Positions 23,292 through 38,200 of a stretch of DNA of 64,000 nt are shown here, in pieces. Each line of letters starts with the position of its first letter. Position 1 is the stretch's first letter. The DNA lies in contig JAKJHU010000136.1 in the NCBI GenBank assembly GCA_022316685.1, positions 806,001 to 870,000 of the forward strand, written 5' to 3'. The DNA is from Progne subis subis. Lineage: Eukaryota > Chordata > Aves > Passeriformes > Hirundinidae. Position numbers and translations under genes: made by a program. Under the pieces are notes generated by a model. The model did not search any database. It saw nothing but the letters and a program-made list of their open reading frames with translations, and had not been told where the DNA came from.

Positions 23292-26200
23292 CTGTGTGTG
23301 GAAGAATATATTTAAAAAAAAAAAAAAAACCAAGCATGAATGTGAATACAGGACTTCACAACTGAATGGAAAGGAAAGGAAAAATCAGAGCATACAAAAC
23401 CCCTACAATTTAAAATAAGCACCACTGGAAACTGGAACGGTAACTTAACGTGCAAGGTTCTCAGGGTAGGGATGCAACCAAAAAAAGCTTGTTTATGTGG
23501 TAAATTCTTGCTTCTGTTTAAATACTTTCTAGCACAAGAGGGTTTGAAATATGAGTTAGGAATATTTACAGCTGCTGTTACAATGCAGTTAATAAATTCT
23601 CCAGTATAATCCAGCAAGTAACCAGGAATGAACCCAGTTAAACGTAAAAAAGGCCATAAATGGAAACAAATAGTAATAAACCCATTTTTCTTTCAGAACC
23701 ACGTTGTAAAGCTGAGCAGAGGAGGCCGAAGCACATCACTTCCTGTCCCACCAGGTGTGATACAGAGAGTGCAACACAGCGTTCCCCTGACAAGGTTACA
23801 GCACCATCTCCGCTAATGGAGAAAAATGACAGCTCCACGGGTGTTCACAGCTCTTTGGATCACCTTGCCCATAATCAAATTATCCATACAAGACCACATT
23901 AAAATTTTACATCTCCTGCACCTTTGCTTGTGGCAAAGGGCAGATCTGCCCAGCCCCAGGTCATTAATCCAGAATGTGTGGAGCAGTAAAACCCACCAGC
24001 TGCTCCCGGTTGAGCCGCCCTCGCCGGGGGCCACCTTGGACTTCATACTCCTCTTCTTGTTCTCGAACTGAGCTCTGCAGACAGGCTTGTACCCCTACAA
24101 AACCAGGGAGGCAAAAATTAGACACCCCAGGCTTGAAGAGAGGCTTGCGTGTCATTCTAGGGACTGAGGAGCTGTGCTGGGACGAAATTATTAGAGCGCA
24201 GGACGTCCCATTCACACAGCACCAAAGCTGGTGTGCTTTAGCAATTTGCTTTCAAAACCCGAAAAAATTTACAGCAGCGCCTGAAGATGCAAGTGAGATG
24301 GCGAGAAGTGATATGGCACTAAAATCAGTGCTATAAACACCAGGAATTATTAGCTCTTCCTCTTACCCTCTAAAGGTCAGCCACTTAATGTCAAATGTCA
24401 AACTGCTGATCGCCGGGAAGCTGCAAGCTGGCGTGCAGGAGCCAACACGGCAGTTACGAAATGGACACAATTGCCTGATAAAGAGCAATTACAAGGCAAG
24501 CACAAAGCTGCTTCTGAGCAGCTACAGCCCCAACTAACAAATCAGATGGGATTTCAAGGTCTCCAGGATCAGCATGAACTGGAGATTTATGCCAGGGTTT
24601 AACAGTGGCATTCGTTTCTGTTAGCACTTGCTGCATAATGAGATTGTCTTTCAGAGTCAACATGTTTTTACCTTGTTTTAAGGCCAGTTATTTTTTCCAA
24701 TGGAGAAAGCGCTGATGGGTAATGCATTGCTAACGTCCATAAAATGCACTGTCTGACCTCACTCCAGGGAGAGGAATTGCTGTGGTCACCCATTCAAGGA
24801 TGGAACATTCTGCCTGCACGTACACTGCAGTCATTAATAAGAATTACCCAGGAAAGAGTTTGCGAAGCTGATTTTGGAAACGGTTCCAGGAGGATTTACA
24901 ACGTGGCTGAGGAGGTAACTTTTATTGCACCTCACTCCTTGCACCCTGTTTCTAATTCAGGCAACTCATTTGCACCGGGAAAACAGGAAACCCAGGGTAT
25001 ATAAAAACTATAAACTGACCAAAAGCAAAAGAGAACTGTGGGGGACTGACCCTAAAAAGCAAGAAAGCCCAAGGCCATGAAGAGAAGTATGACCAACAGA
25101 GGCACTTGGATGTAAGTAGCCAATGGATAAGAATGTCTCATCTGGAGAGATCTTGAAGGAAACTCGCAGTAATTTGCTGTCAGTTCATACAAACTCACAA
25201 AATGCAATGGGAATTCACATTTTAGGTAGTAGAAGTCCTTCAGTGTGCTTTCATCAAAAAAGGTAAACCCCTAGAGAACATCACAACTGGCTGAATACTG
25301 CAGCAAATATCTCCCTCCCTGTACGAGTATCAGACTGATTATTTGCACTTGCTCATTCCTTCAAGGAAAATTAGCGTGAGCTAGAAGGGCAAACCTAGTC
25401 ATGGATTTTCAAGAAAGGCAACTTACATATTCATCATTGATAACAGCAATGAATACTGATAACTTAATTTCAGTACTCATAACCCAAAAATAAATCTAAA
25501 AGCTATTTCACATTTATTTATCTTAAATCACCACAATTCAACCAGACTTCCTGTGTCAACGTGCCTCTAACTTACACTGCTATATTCTTTCCCTCAAAGG
25601 AAATGAGGATATCAATGGGTGCCACTTGCCATAAAGGAAGAGGTCTCATCTAATCCTAAGAACGGAACTGTCTATTCATTAAGAGCGTGTTTTATTTCAA
25701 TCTACCATCAAAAGCTAGATTTCAAGGACTTTCACGAGAGAGATGAGGTTTTTATACAGTAAGCACATCACAAATTGAGCATCCAGTGCCAGCATCAGTA
25801 AGTGAGGCAAGCGTGATACAAAAGTAATAAAAGATTGAATGGACACAAAAGACTACAATGTCTTTCTGAAGTGCTGCTTGCCTGAAAAAAAACCCAACAT
25901 GAAGTCAGGGAAGTGACTAATGTCAGTGGAGGGTTGATGTCACAGATTGCAGAATCAATGAGGTCTCTCTTGCACACACGCATCAGTTTCACGCTGCCGG
26001 GCCCTCCGAGGAGCGCGAGAGCCTCAGAGCTCCCTGTCACACGGAATTACAGTCCTGCAAGAGGCCCACGAGAGACACTCATCCACCCGTGTCCTGTTCT
26101 CACTGTGCCCACCAGAAACACAAGGCACACATCTGTTTCCTGGGGAAACTGGAAACATGCAAACAGCTGAGTGTCTGCATGACCAGCGTTCTCATTAACT

Positions 26201-29200
26201 TCAGCCTTCCTTCCCCAAACAGAAACAGGCCAGGTCTGTGTCTTAACGGGTTTGTGACACAGAAGCTGTGTTTTCCACACCGCATAAAAAGCCAAGAGTG
26301 TAAATTCTCAGTGCCCAGGTATTTTCCTTTGATATAAATATTTTAAGAGGTGACAGGCCTACACACACATACACACCTTCATGGAGCAACAGATCCTCTG
26401 GGGTTTTCAGGTGATGGAAAAATGGATAAATAGTACATTTTCAATTAGTGAACATATTTTTCATACAAGATCTAGAAGCAGAACTTGCTCTGACACGTGG
26501 GTGTCAGTAGCAACCAGTGTTTGAGGAGGGCGCTTACAACACTGAGGGGAACAGTCAGGGATTATCTATCCATAGAGGAGGAATTCCTGACTAAAAGGAA
26601 GAAAACAAAATAATGAAAGTGATGGAGACCAGTAGGGCCTGTAACTGCAGATTTTGTTCAGACTGATTTGTTGCCAAGTGGCTCCTTTCCCTTTAATGAT
26701 TCCTGCATGCTACAGACTTTGTATTAAAGAATTAAAGAAGTCAAATATCAGAACAAAAAAATAAACAAAAGGGAAACATGCCCCTGGTTCTTATATTTGA
26801 GATAAAATGACAGAAGGCTCAAGCTGTTTTTCTACCTAATTCAATATTCATATGCCTAAACACAAGGTTATTTTCCTGTTCTTTTCCCCCACCTTCCACA
26901 CAAAACTTAGGTGTCAAGCCACCACTTGCTTCTAGCTCTCTAAATCTCCATTACCATTTTCAGGTGCAGTGAATCCAAATGAATGCAATAGCCCAAGTGA
27001 GGTTCTCAAAGACAGCATAATCAGCCCTGGTTGTGTCATGGTGTCATTTGGAAGCAGCAGGGATGTACAAGCTTTACCATTCTTGCAGGAGATGGCATGA
27101 CCACCACAAGATGATCTTGTGCAATAAACAATAATATCCCAATTTCACACTCGAGAGTAGGGATGCAAACAGAAGGTTACAGCCCACTACAGGCCCTTCC
27201 AACCTGTTTGGGTTTTTTTTACTGTTAAGGATTTTATTTTCTATGAAAACTGAGTGTTGAGTCCCTTCAGTATAGCCCAGGTCTTTTCCTTCAGAAGCAT
27301 TATTAATTTTAAAGCTGCTAACGTGTAAAAGCGGCTGGGCAACAAGACAGTTGCCTTGTAATGGTCTTGCCATCCAACTCAGTGTCATCCTGATTAAGAG
27401 GACATTTTAAAGGAAATAAATCTCCATACTTCACTCACAGGTGTATCAGACTGCTGCTTCTACAAGAACTTTTGCAGAAGCTCTTTTGACTTTACATCAC
27501 TTCAGTCAAAAATCCCCCTTTGATTTCAAGGAGGAGCCATGTTTAACTGACTCCCAAAACTCCTGAGATCAAACTCTCATTTAATTTATATTGCACTGTA
27601 CTGAAAAGCCACCAGTGAGAACCTGATGCCAAGGCACTACTGAAATGAATGGACTGGGAAAAAAAAAAAACAAAAACTTTGCTCTTATCCTAATTAAAAA
27701 AGTGACCAGGATACCACCTCCCTTGTGAAACTGAGATGGGCACCTTAAATACTTAGGCAAAGAAATGTTCAGAACAGGACTGCATCTCAGAAGGACAAGG
27801 ACAGCTCTAAAGAAGGTTTCTGCAAAGTGGAAGGGAACCTAAACTTACTTTTGAGAAGACACCTGTAATTTTAGGAGGAGGCAGAGATCACCCTTGTGCT
27901 GCTTTCCTCCACACATTAGCAGTCTGTGCATTCATTCAGCAAGCCTGACTGAAAATCTTGTTGTGTTCTAACATAAGACCATTCAACTTGCACAGTTATT
28001 CCTTAACAGTGCTGCCATTAAGAGCTGTGGACCAGCTGGGGTTGAGGCTGCTCAGGTTTGTCAGTGTTCTCTTCCTTGGAGAGGAGAGGGTGACTATTAC
28101 AACCACGTGTTAATGGCCCTTCAGTTCAATCTCAGCAGCTGGAACAATCCCCCGTGGAAGGGCAAGAGTTGTATGAAGGAAAGGGCATTTCAGTTCTCCT
28201 GGAACACAGCTGCCTTGCAGTGCCAAGGTCAGTGTGCAAGCACCAAGGGATGGATGGATGGATGAAGCTGGCCCACCACAACACCCCTGTGGGGCCACAT
28301 CCTATGGGCACAGGGCTCAGGCAGAGTCCTGCCCTGGAAACGCGGAACATCACAAGCTCCAGGGCCTCTCCAAGAGCTGATTTCACACATGCAAGTCTTA
28401 GGTATAAAACGTGGTCGATTTAGGTCATTTGTACCAAATTTTAGCAAAACCCAAGCTTGCATTAAAGTCCCTAGAAAACATGGCAGAAAGAAGTTTTAGC
28501 TTAATGCGCCGGCATTTAGCTCGGTGCCACCACGCTTGGCAAGCGGAGCACTGCTCATTTTTTTTCCCCTGATTAACAAGATCAGTAAAGCATCACTACT
28601 TACACTGCCCCTGATTACCTCACTGAGCTGCTGCCCCTGCCTCCTCACCTTCAAGATGTAAGGAGCAAGCAGGTTAACAGGGTGTCCACTCTAACTGACC
28701 TTGATACAAGTGCAGCTGCTAGCACTGGAAATAAAAGAAATCATTATTTGCAAAAATTAAGACCAGAGCCCTCTAATCCTTATTCATGTAAGTCTTATTG
28801 GTTTGTAATGAAACTAACTTCATCAGCAAAAACAATTTGAAGAGAATGAAGTACCAAGAAAAACCTGGTTGCCAAGAACAAGTTGTAATCACCCACAGAC
28901 ACCCAGGGGTATCTCTCAGTAACTCAATTAGCCTTAGTGGAGTTCTGTTGGATTTGCATTAATAAAGCAGAGAGCAGAGGTTAGTCCCAAAAATCTCTTA
29001 GAATGGCTAAAAGTAATTTAGGAATACACGATGGCAACAAAGAAGATAAAATGCTACATGTCCAAGATCGAGTAAAGCCTGCAACTGATACCTCCTCAGC
29101 TAAGCTGCACTGGGTTTTGAAACTTACATGCAGATTGAGTAAAGCCTGGTGAGATTTTTTTTTTTTTTTTCCTAGAGAAGGAAGAAATCTGGACTGAGAG

Positions 29201-32200
29201 AAAGCTTTAGGGGAATTTGGCATGGCTGGCTTCAATTTGTTTTCATAAACAGCATTATTGGCCTCTGCTACAGCAAAGAATTTTTACACTGTCTCTTACA
29301 AGCTTATAAAGTGACTTCAGACTCAGAGATTTCCATGGAGTGAGGTAGAGATCTCAGTGGTGAAACAAGAGCAGTCTGTTTTCTCATAACATGCAAATGA
29401 CACAAGATCTGCAGAGACTGGAGTGCATCTGTTGAAGAATGGTAGTTTACAAGTTAATCCACGTGGTATTTATTGAACACGATGGAACAGATGCTTAGGA
29501 AGTCCTGAAACACTCCCAGAAGCTGGGAGCATGTGATCTGAAAACGATTCCTTCACTTGGAGCCCCAGGTATCCTGTCTTCTTTGGACAAAAAATCACTG
29601 CTGGCCAGAACTGTTTTCTAGAGTGATCAAAGTGATGGGAGGTAGCCCTCCCTAAGGCCAGGTTAAATTCCCCCAGGAGTGCTCAGCCTCTGCATCCCAT
29701 CACAGGCTTTTTAATGACTGAGGTTGTGTTTCCCATCTTCTTCCTTAATGCAACGTTTTCTTCAAACTGGAAGCGACCTAGAACAAAGGACTCCACAAAT
29801 ATGGAAAACTGAGTATCTGGATGACGCAGAACAGAGGGAGATTTGGAAACACCAAGGGTTTCCTTTCATTCTAGACCTTATTTCAAACCAGACCACTTCT
29901 AATCTCTGCGGACGCCACGTTGAAGATATTCTCACGCCCATTTTCTCCTCTGCAAACCCCAGCAGCTCCACAGAGTAAAACTGTGAGCTCCTTCCCAGCC
30001 TGTGCAGATACTGTGGCAGTGCAGAAGCTCAGCCCCAGCTGGTTTGAAGCACTGCCCTCAGCTGCACACCCAAGACAACTAGAAGCTGCACTCTGGGGAG
30101 TTCTAAAACCTCTCAGAGCTGAGTCCTTTTGTAGGAGGTAGCTGAAGTAAGGTTCCAAGTGCAAAAAGAGCACGAAACTCCAGTGATCAGAAGTTTTTGA
30201 TGTTTCAAGGAGGGAGGGCTTTGCTGAGAATCAGCCAGTCGCCTAAAAGATGTTTATGCACGAAAGAGAGACGGGCCAGCCTGAGGAGCAGTCAGCTCAA
30301 GCAGCTTTGCACTCCTCTGCTTTAACAGCCAAAACAAGGATGGGCACAGGAAATTCAGAACTATGTTTTCACCTTGATATGTCAGTCAGGCAGTCCCCTA
30401 GCTCTTCCAGTCAACTCCCTGTTGTTGTGAGTCCCTACAGGAAAGGCAGTTTTTCTCTGCCTCCTTATAATGATCAGAGCTGAATCATTGCTGCTGCTCC
30501 AGGTAAGCAAAGCAGTGGAAGGAATGAGCAATCAGATACTTAGAATTCTGCCAGACACTTCACTGCCAGGACTGACACAAGCTTGTTTCAATGCATATCT
30601 TTACTGAGATCATTTTTCATTGCCTGCTTTAACAGATGACAATAACTTTAAGAAAAAAAAACAAGCTGAAAAGCTATTAAAGACTTCTGCTGGTTTTAAT
30701 TACACTGTTCTATGCTCCACATAAAGCTTAGAGGAAATACAGTGATACTTGAATCTTTGTCTCAGCCCACTTGCAGAAGGATAATGACTCGCCGCTTCGT
30801 GCCCTATTACCATCCCAGAAATAATAAAGGCAATAAAATAATGAAACCAGCCAAAGATATGGCCAAGGGCAAAGGAGCACTGTGGCAACACTGCCTCAAC
30901 TCAATTCTGTGCTGCCTTGGAAGCAGAGGTACTGCTGACAGTGTGTTATAGACAGAAAGGGTGGGAAAGCAACTGGCAGCATGAAATTTTTCTTCAGTGA
31001 AGAGCTAATATTGCTCCATGGTGACATCCCTACATCCCAATCTCCCACCTGGAGACACAAGGGAACCTCAAATCCGAGGATATGTGCTTCAGTCTTGGCT
31101 CTCCAACACTCAGCTCAAACTCTGCAGGGAAATTCCACGTGACCTCTCTACCAATATGAATGGATGTGTACGGACACATGGAAACAAGAGCATCACAGAA
31201 TCACCCAAGAGAAGGAAACTGCTTTTTATAAGGGAAAGATTCACAGCCTGCTGTAACAGAAGAGTTAACAGAAGAGGCTCTCAAATGAAATACTGCTTTT
31301 GCAAGCTTGTGATGTATTTTAAGAAGTGGTATAATGTGTAGGCTATAAATATAACTTAAGGGATAGCAGTTGAACACAGCTTACCTTGTAGTAAAAACCA
31401 TTCAAACACTCCCTTATGCATGGTCAGCGTTTCACTAAGTGCCTCACTGAGCTTTGTTTTTTCAAATATTTTAGTGAATTTTTTCAACGTGAGTCCACTT
31501 TAAGTGAATGGTTTAGAACAGTGAACCATGAACAACTTCTTAAATTTATTATATAACCAGAACATGCACATACTTTTGGAAGCTTATTTGCATCACGTTT
31601 CAGGAAACTTATCCAAATAGAAGTCAAAAAGCCACGATAAATGGAAATTAAAAAGAAAGGCAAGGACCTCTTTTTCCTAGACAAATGTTCCATCAGCAGG
31701 AGTCCCATTATTTGTTATAACAATCTTTAACTTGTAATGACTCTGAAGAAGACTGATAACAGACTGGTGGGAACAGATGGAGTGGTGCTGTTAATTATAG
31801 GCACTTAGCTGCATCAGACCCCATGAGTTATTGCTAACATTTCCCACTAGGGAGGAGAATCACTCGCTTTTAAGTAGTATGTTGCTTACTAAGCTGCAGC
31901 ATTAGCAGCCAGGATTGTACTAATCAGTACCAACAACATAAAATAAAACTCAACTGTGAAAAAAAAAAACCATAAAAATATTCCCTGAATAACCCCTGGG
32001 CTATTTCATTTATTTATTTATTTATTTATTTTCTAATCACTTCTAAATACGGAAGTTCTTCCATGAAGATTTAAATTCAGGTCTCACTAATGAAATCTCC
32101 CTACCACTCAGAAGTTTTCTAAGCACCTGACTAGCAGGAAGATGAAATGAAATAAAGGAAGCACATGGGACAGAATGTATGTAAACCCTCTGGGCTGAGT

Positions 32201-35200
32201 GAAGCCAAGAACCTGCCAAAGGATTCACCACAGAAACAGAGTCTTCAGTCTCAAAAAAAGCATGGAACAAACTGTCTGGAAGCCAAATGAACGCCCTGAG
32301 TCCAGCGTTCAACCTGATGCTGTGCTTTAGTTTGCAGCTTCTGAGGCTTGCATAGTGTCTTCATAACATATTAGAAAAAGCCAGACCATTAAAGAACCCT
32401 CATGTTCTGATGTTTAGTCACACAGTAGAAAACTGGAATGAAATCTGTCTGTAAGTTTTCCAAGGGTAATTAACTCATTTGTAGTGCACTTATTAGCTAA
32501 AGGGACTTAGCCATAAAGGTCAAGGGGAAGAAGATGGGTTTTGCAACTACTGTGAAAGCAGAGTTCTAGTTCTTAGTATACTAATAAATAGATCAGAATA
32601 AATATATAAAAACCTCAAAATGTAGGGTCTAAGTCCACAGAACAGCTGTATAAAAAAGCATAAAGTGTATAAACATGAATTACAGACTGCATGGAATGTG
32701 ACTTGCATGCTAACTGGGTTAGAAGTTACAGCCTTCAATAGATCTGAGCTTGTATGTAAACATAAGCTCACTTCCCACAGGCCTTGGGCACATATCCCAA
32801 GCAAGCCAAAGTCTCCTCTCAATTTCAATGCAAACTGCTCATAACAAATCCTAGAATTCAATAAAATCCTTCCTTCTCTTCCAGGCTATCTTTCAAATCA
32901 GTCTTATTGTAGCAATGATGAAATTCACTCCCTCCTGATACTTAGGTTTTGACCTATCCAACACACCCAAAGATGAAATGCACTCATTTACCAAGTAAGT
33001 AGCAGGTATATTTCATTAAATATATTCAATTAAATTTCTAGTCATTCATGAGATTTGAAAACAATCCCTTGCACTTTGTGTCAATACAGCATTGATATTA
33101 GGGCAGTTGTTGTAAAAAAATAAAACAAACCCAAGTTTCTCTGGAATCCCATCTACAGTTTCTAGTTAAAAGCCCCAGGGAGTCCCACATATTTTATACT
33201 TACATTCGAACCTGAGGACCCAGCATCCAGTCAGAACAGCCATCATGCATTTGACAGTAGTTGGCATCGGAACATTGGGGATAACAAGATGAGTTACTAG
33301 GAGAGAGATTACACAGTAAAACTACAAGCACAGAAAAAGCAGAACCATGCTTGACTGAAAAGCCATCAATCATTTTTTAAAGAAGAAACAGACGATAATA
33401 ATTTATCAGCCACCCTTTCCAGGCAAGGAGGTGATTTTTGAGACTATGATCTGAGTTAGGAGAAGAGCTGTTGGAAATTTTGTGGGTTTCAAAGTACACT
33501 AGCTGTGGAAAAAGGGAACTCACGGTCGTACAGTTCTACAGCAACACTTAAATCTTCAGATGAGGCTCCAGTTTATAGGATAGCATTTTTTTTCCCATTC
33601 CTTTTAGAGCTATATTTAACTCTGACAGGAATCCTACTACGGGATCTCACTGCTTTAATACAAAGCTAACAGAACTCCTCAAAATCCTGGAGTAGTAATC
33701 CAGAAGTGAAAGATGGTAGGGGGGGAAATTACCTTAGCATTTCGTTCACAAGGACTCCAAAGAAAAACTAACAGGAGGAATTAGCATAATGTTCCTGTCC
33801 TCAAAGAGGGGAAAATAACTCCTCCAAACCCCATAATTTGGGTTCACCAGTCTTAATGGAGAATAAAATCTGAAGGAAGGTAGCACGGGAGAAGACATGT
33901 AACCTCTCAGTCAATGCCATGCTCTCTTCTCAGGGCACCATCTGCCCAAGGCTCACTTCTGGAGAGTAAAAACTTTACAGGATGTCTCACACAAGCAGAG
34001 ACCTTAAAGTTGGTAAAAGAGGCATAAAGAGAAGAGGTCTCTGAAGAGACTGTGGGATGTTAAATAACAGACAATAAACTGCCAAACTGTGGCTCCCCCA
34101 GAAACTTCCTGCCTCGATAGCCAGACAAGCTTTATTTGTGTTTATACACATGCAAAACACACCATCACTCCACTACAGCTACAACTCAGTGATTTCAGGA
34201 GCTGCACTTCCCAGGGGTGATAAAAACCCTGCTGCAGGTAGTACCTTAAACGTGTACTTAAAAGTGCACAACTGCAATTACTCTACTCGGACAGAGACAT
34301 CTCAACAAGACTCCATACCTCTGCTGTTAAATTCAGTGCACCTCTGGGCCTTCAGGACTGTTGCCAATTTGTTCAGCAATTTCTGCTGCTCCGCACTAAG
34401 ACTGCTCCCCAGTATACCAAGGGGTCCATTTCTTGGCTGGCTGGAGCTCAGTGCCTGCATGAACAGAAAATTCTGCAGTAAGCTGAATATTTGGGAACAT
34501 AAGGAAAGCACCTTACTTACTGGGCAGCTTTCTTTTTCAGGAATAAGCATTTTGAAACACAATTCATGGCAAGCTTAGTGGCCAGCATCCATGAATAAAT
34601 CTCCGCGTAACAATTCAGCTCCACGGGGAAAAAGCTGCACATTAGTCCTGGTTTAGCTGCCACAGTTTACTTTAGGCCACTGGGTAGTGGTGACCTCAAT
34701 GAGCAGGGATCACTGCAGGCTGGAGCAGATATGGGCTGCTTCTATCAGCCAGGTCTGCTTAATCCTCACTCATTAGGAAGCAAAAAGCATTTCATAATGC
34801 AGTAATTTGTTAGGTCTGAGCACCTAATTCTGGTTACAAATCTCGAGAAGTCTTTGTCCAAAGCAGGAGAAAAACAAAAACCCCTAAACAATCTCCCAAA
34901 AGCTATTTTCTACTGCTGAGCTGTTATTTTCCTTGTTGGACAAAGGATGATGATAGTGGAGCAGCCTTCTAAAGGCACAGAAAAAGCACCTGCAACAAAG
35001 ACTGCTGCTGCTTGCAGACAGTTTGGAAAGTAGAACAAATTTAGATATGCAGAAAAACAACATCAATAGCAAAGTTCAAGCTGTGATACTTGAGGAGTAA
35101 CATGGGCTTGTTCTCCTATAATAAAACCACATTACAAGAAACATCTTTTGTCTTCCCAGATAAAGCTGTAACACAGAGCTACACAGCCCGTCAGTGTTCC

Positions 35201-38200
35201 ACATGCATCCTAGAAAGAGCATCCAAGACAGCTTCCCAGCCTATTTTAAATCTCCCTGTAAAGCAGGAGATGTACTTGCATCCAAGCCTTCAATATTTAG
35301 AGCAAGAACTCATGGCTTGTTGTTCCGTAAAAAAGCAAAACACAAAAAATAAACCCACACAGACATTTACCTCAGAGGGCTGGTTAAGTGAAAATGATTC
35401 ATTCTTCACTGGTAGCATTAGCACAGATTTCATCTTTTCGCTTTCTGCGTAGTCCACAGGCCGCAGACCAAATATATTACTGGCAAAACAGGCACAGATG
35501 GGTTTAAGTAAATAAAATGTGACTTGATTCTCAACTAACTAAGCATATTAGCTGGGTAGCTTTCCCTCCCACTTTCTTATTAATATGTAATTTCAGCTAA
35601 AAGCACAAAGCTCCAAGTAAGAATTGCATCCAAGACAGATGGATGCTGAATTACAAGCTGCTGCGTTCAGCTGAGGAGTAAGGGATGTTCAGAGTAGAAT
35701 GTTCAGTTAAATAAACCACAGTCCCTGTTAAACCGTTTCAAGATGTACTTTGATACCATTTGCAAGACCCAGAAATTTCAGCTTTAATCTTTCATTGCAG
35801 TCACACAACCAAGAAATGTATTTTTGGCTCATCCTTTTGCCATAAGACATGTCAGAAGTCTCTCTGTAGTGCATTAAACATGGGAGCTTGATGTGGTTGT
35901 GCTTTCACGGGAAAAGCGATCCGCTTCCTACCTGGGAACCACGGCTCCCTTGCACTTCCAAAATCTGAGCATGCATCTCCTTTTCCCTCAGTGTACTGTT
36001 CCACAGAACACATTATAGCCAATTCAGTCAGATTTTAGTCGGTTTGCCAATTCTGTTGGAAGCTATTGATTGTAGGTGGCACCTCATAGGTATTAGCTGT
36101 GCTTCCAGACTGATTTCCTCTTTTAGCACTCCTCACACAGAGGTGATTGCTATAAACACATCGAGCTCAGCCACAGCTCCAATTTCTTCTTCACACAACT
36201 CTGCTGCTGCAGGACAGCAGTGAGGGGAGGAGAACCTGAAATTGCAGAACAGGTATCACTGCCATTAGCAAACAGGAGCCTCTGCAAGAACTCTGGGGAA
36301 ATGTTCCGCCTGCTTTGCCCTTTATGAGAATAATGGCTGCTGCAGCCGAGCCTCTTGTGCCCACCTCACGCAGCTCTGGCTCTCCAAAGGCACAATAAGA
36401 GCTCGTTATGGAGGGGAAGCTTGTCAGGAGAACAAAGCCCTGACTCAGTGTCTGAAACCTGGCAAGCTTAGTCATCGAGCAATGAAACATTTAAAGAGGT
36501 CACAAAACTGCTGCAGCTTTGAAGAGCTCTCTCTTGGCCAGACATTCCTGTGCAAAGCAGGAATCCAGGAAGCTTTACAGAGAATTCCACGCAGGGCCGT
36601 AAGCCAATCCAGCCCAAGGAGCAGCTCAGATTATGAAGTCTCCACTCTGCCTTAAGTGGGAGGCTTTGGCCAGCGCTGAGCTGAAAGATTGGTCTGACCT
36701 CAGCACCCTCCTGTGCCCCTGGCCGAGCACTGCTCACTAACACGGCCCCTGGGAAAACAGCAATCCACAGAAATCCCTCACAGGAGTGTCCACGACGGTA
36801 TTTCACACTATTACCAATCCCAAGCTCTCCTGTGCTACTAATGAGCACAGTGCAGACTGAAAGAGAACTGGTTAAATCTCTGCCCAGGCCTGGGAGTTGC
36901 AGCCCATTAAATATTGTCACGCTGTTCCTGCTTTGTCATGCATCATCAGGGTAGCTCTTGGCCTTTCTTTAAATAAGGCCGATATTCAACTCCAACTGCT
37001 TCAAGATAAAGTTCCTTTGAACAAGGCATCCAGAGACAGGAGGAAATACATATACATAACATCAAACACCCAAAAAATCACCTTTAGACTAGCTGGCTGA
37101 CCTTTCACTGCGAGCTAAGCAGAGGGAAGAAATCCCTGCATGTCAGTAGTAGAGATTTGGGAGTGCTTTTCCCTCCAAAGGCACAGTAAGGCTCTTGACT
37201 GTTAGAAAAAACTCATGAATGTTTACCACAGAAAAATACACAGGCCATCCCAGTTAAATATAGAACTTTTTTTTTTTTGCCAATTAAACTGCACAAATAG
37301 GAGCTCCAGCTCCTCCTTCTGTATTCACTTACAACTTTTTCCTACAGTTTTAAGCTTGTTTCAGTTGCTTCTTACTGGAGTATTGTGTTATGCTGTCCCA
37401 TCATTATGCAGCTTTGAAGAATGAAGGGCTCTTTATTACATGTTAAGGTGGCGTGGTTAAATTGTGACAAACTTTGGAGCTGAGGTCTGAAAAAGGAACA
37501 CCAGCACAAGAGATGGTTTAAGAGTTTAGAATATTTGCAACTGAGCAGATTGTTGAGCTTAAGGAGAGTGGGAAAATGTAGCTGAAACAGGAGAAAAGAG
37601 GGTTTACATAATAAAAACCAACACAAGGAACAGATCTTAACAAGAGATCTTCAAGTGGGATAGTGTTGTAATTTGCTTTTCAAAGAGAAAGGATAAAAAC
37701 TGTATTTGTACTTTTTTAGTAAGGCAGAGGAATGGGAAACAGAAGCTTTAGGGAAATGGTGCTCACGTCCATCTTTATCCAACCCAGCCAAACAAGGGAA
37801 ATCATCCACCTTGTTCAGAGTAAAAAGATGAATTTTAATCCAATATTCAAAACCAAATTAGACATGCACATTACATCCACCCTAAGACACAAACAGTGTT
37901 TTCAGAAATACCAGTAACTCTGTGTGCTCCTCCTACAAATCTGGGATTGTTGGGAACGGGTCCCACACTCAGCAGGAAGACACAATTGTTTCTGCTAGAG
38001 AGAAATCAGTGAGGTGCTTAAGCTGGAATACAAGGTCCTCAGGGACCTTTCTACCGGAATGCAAGTGGGCTTCTTTTAAACATTCCTGAGTCAGATGTAC
38101 CCTTGAGGGCAAGCAGCCTCCTGTTAGCCAGTCATGGGCTGTTACAGCCAGACCAAACCCACTCCAAGAGCAGGATGGTTGTGCTGCGAACAAAGAAGAG

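Larger units (their letters stand above)
24095..33203 (-). other. BARD1: BARD1 intron 9
   Basis: The largest BARD1 intron (9109 bp), with donor GTAAGT and acceptor TTGTAG. It is AT-rich and has no clear CR1 copy that I can see. It contains a (TTTA)n microsatellite (32008-32032), a (GGAT)n block (28248-28264) and short A or T runs. A GC-rich patch near 26000-26040 gives a short open frame that matches no BARD1 segment. Confidence 0.93.

Noticed and set aside
25980..26060. GC-rich open patch in BARD1 intron 9, considered as a possible exon
   Set aside because: Its reading frames match no BARD1 segment, and exon 9 was placed with the correct length and phase at 33204-33296.
36191..36920. Two adjacent minus-strand open frames in BARD1 intron 6
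   Set aside because: No recognisable domain or conserved motif, and the BARD1 reading frame runs without them from exon 6 to exon 7.
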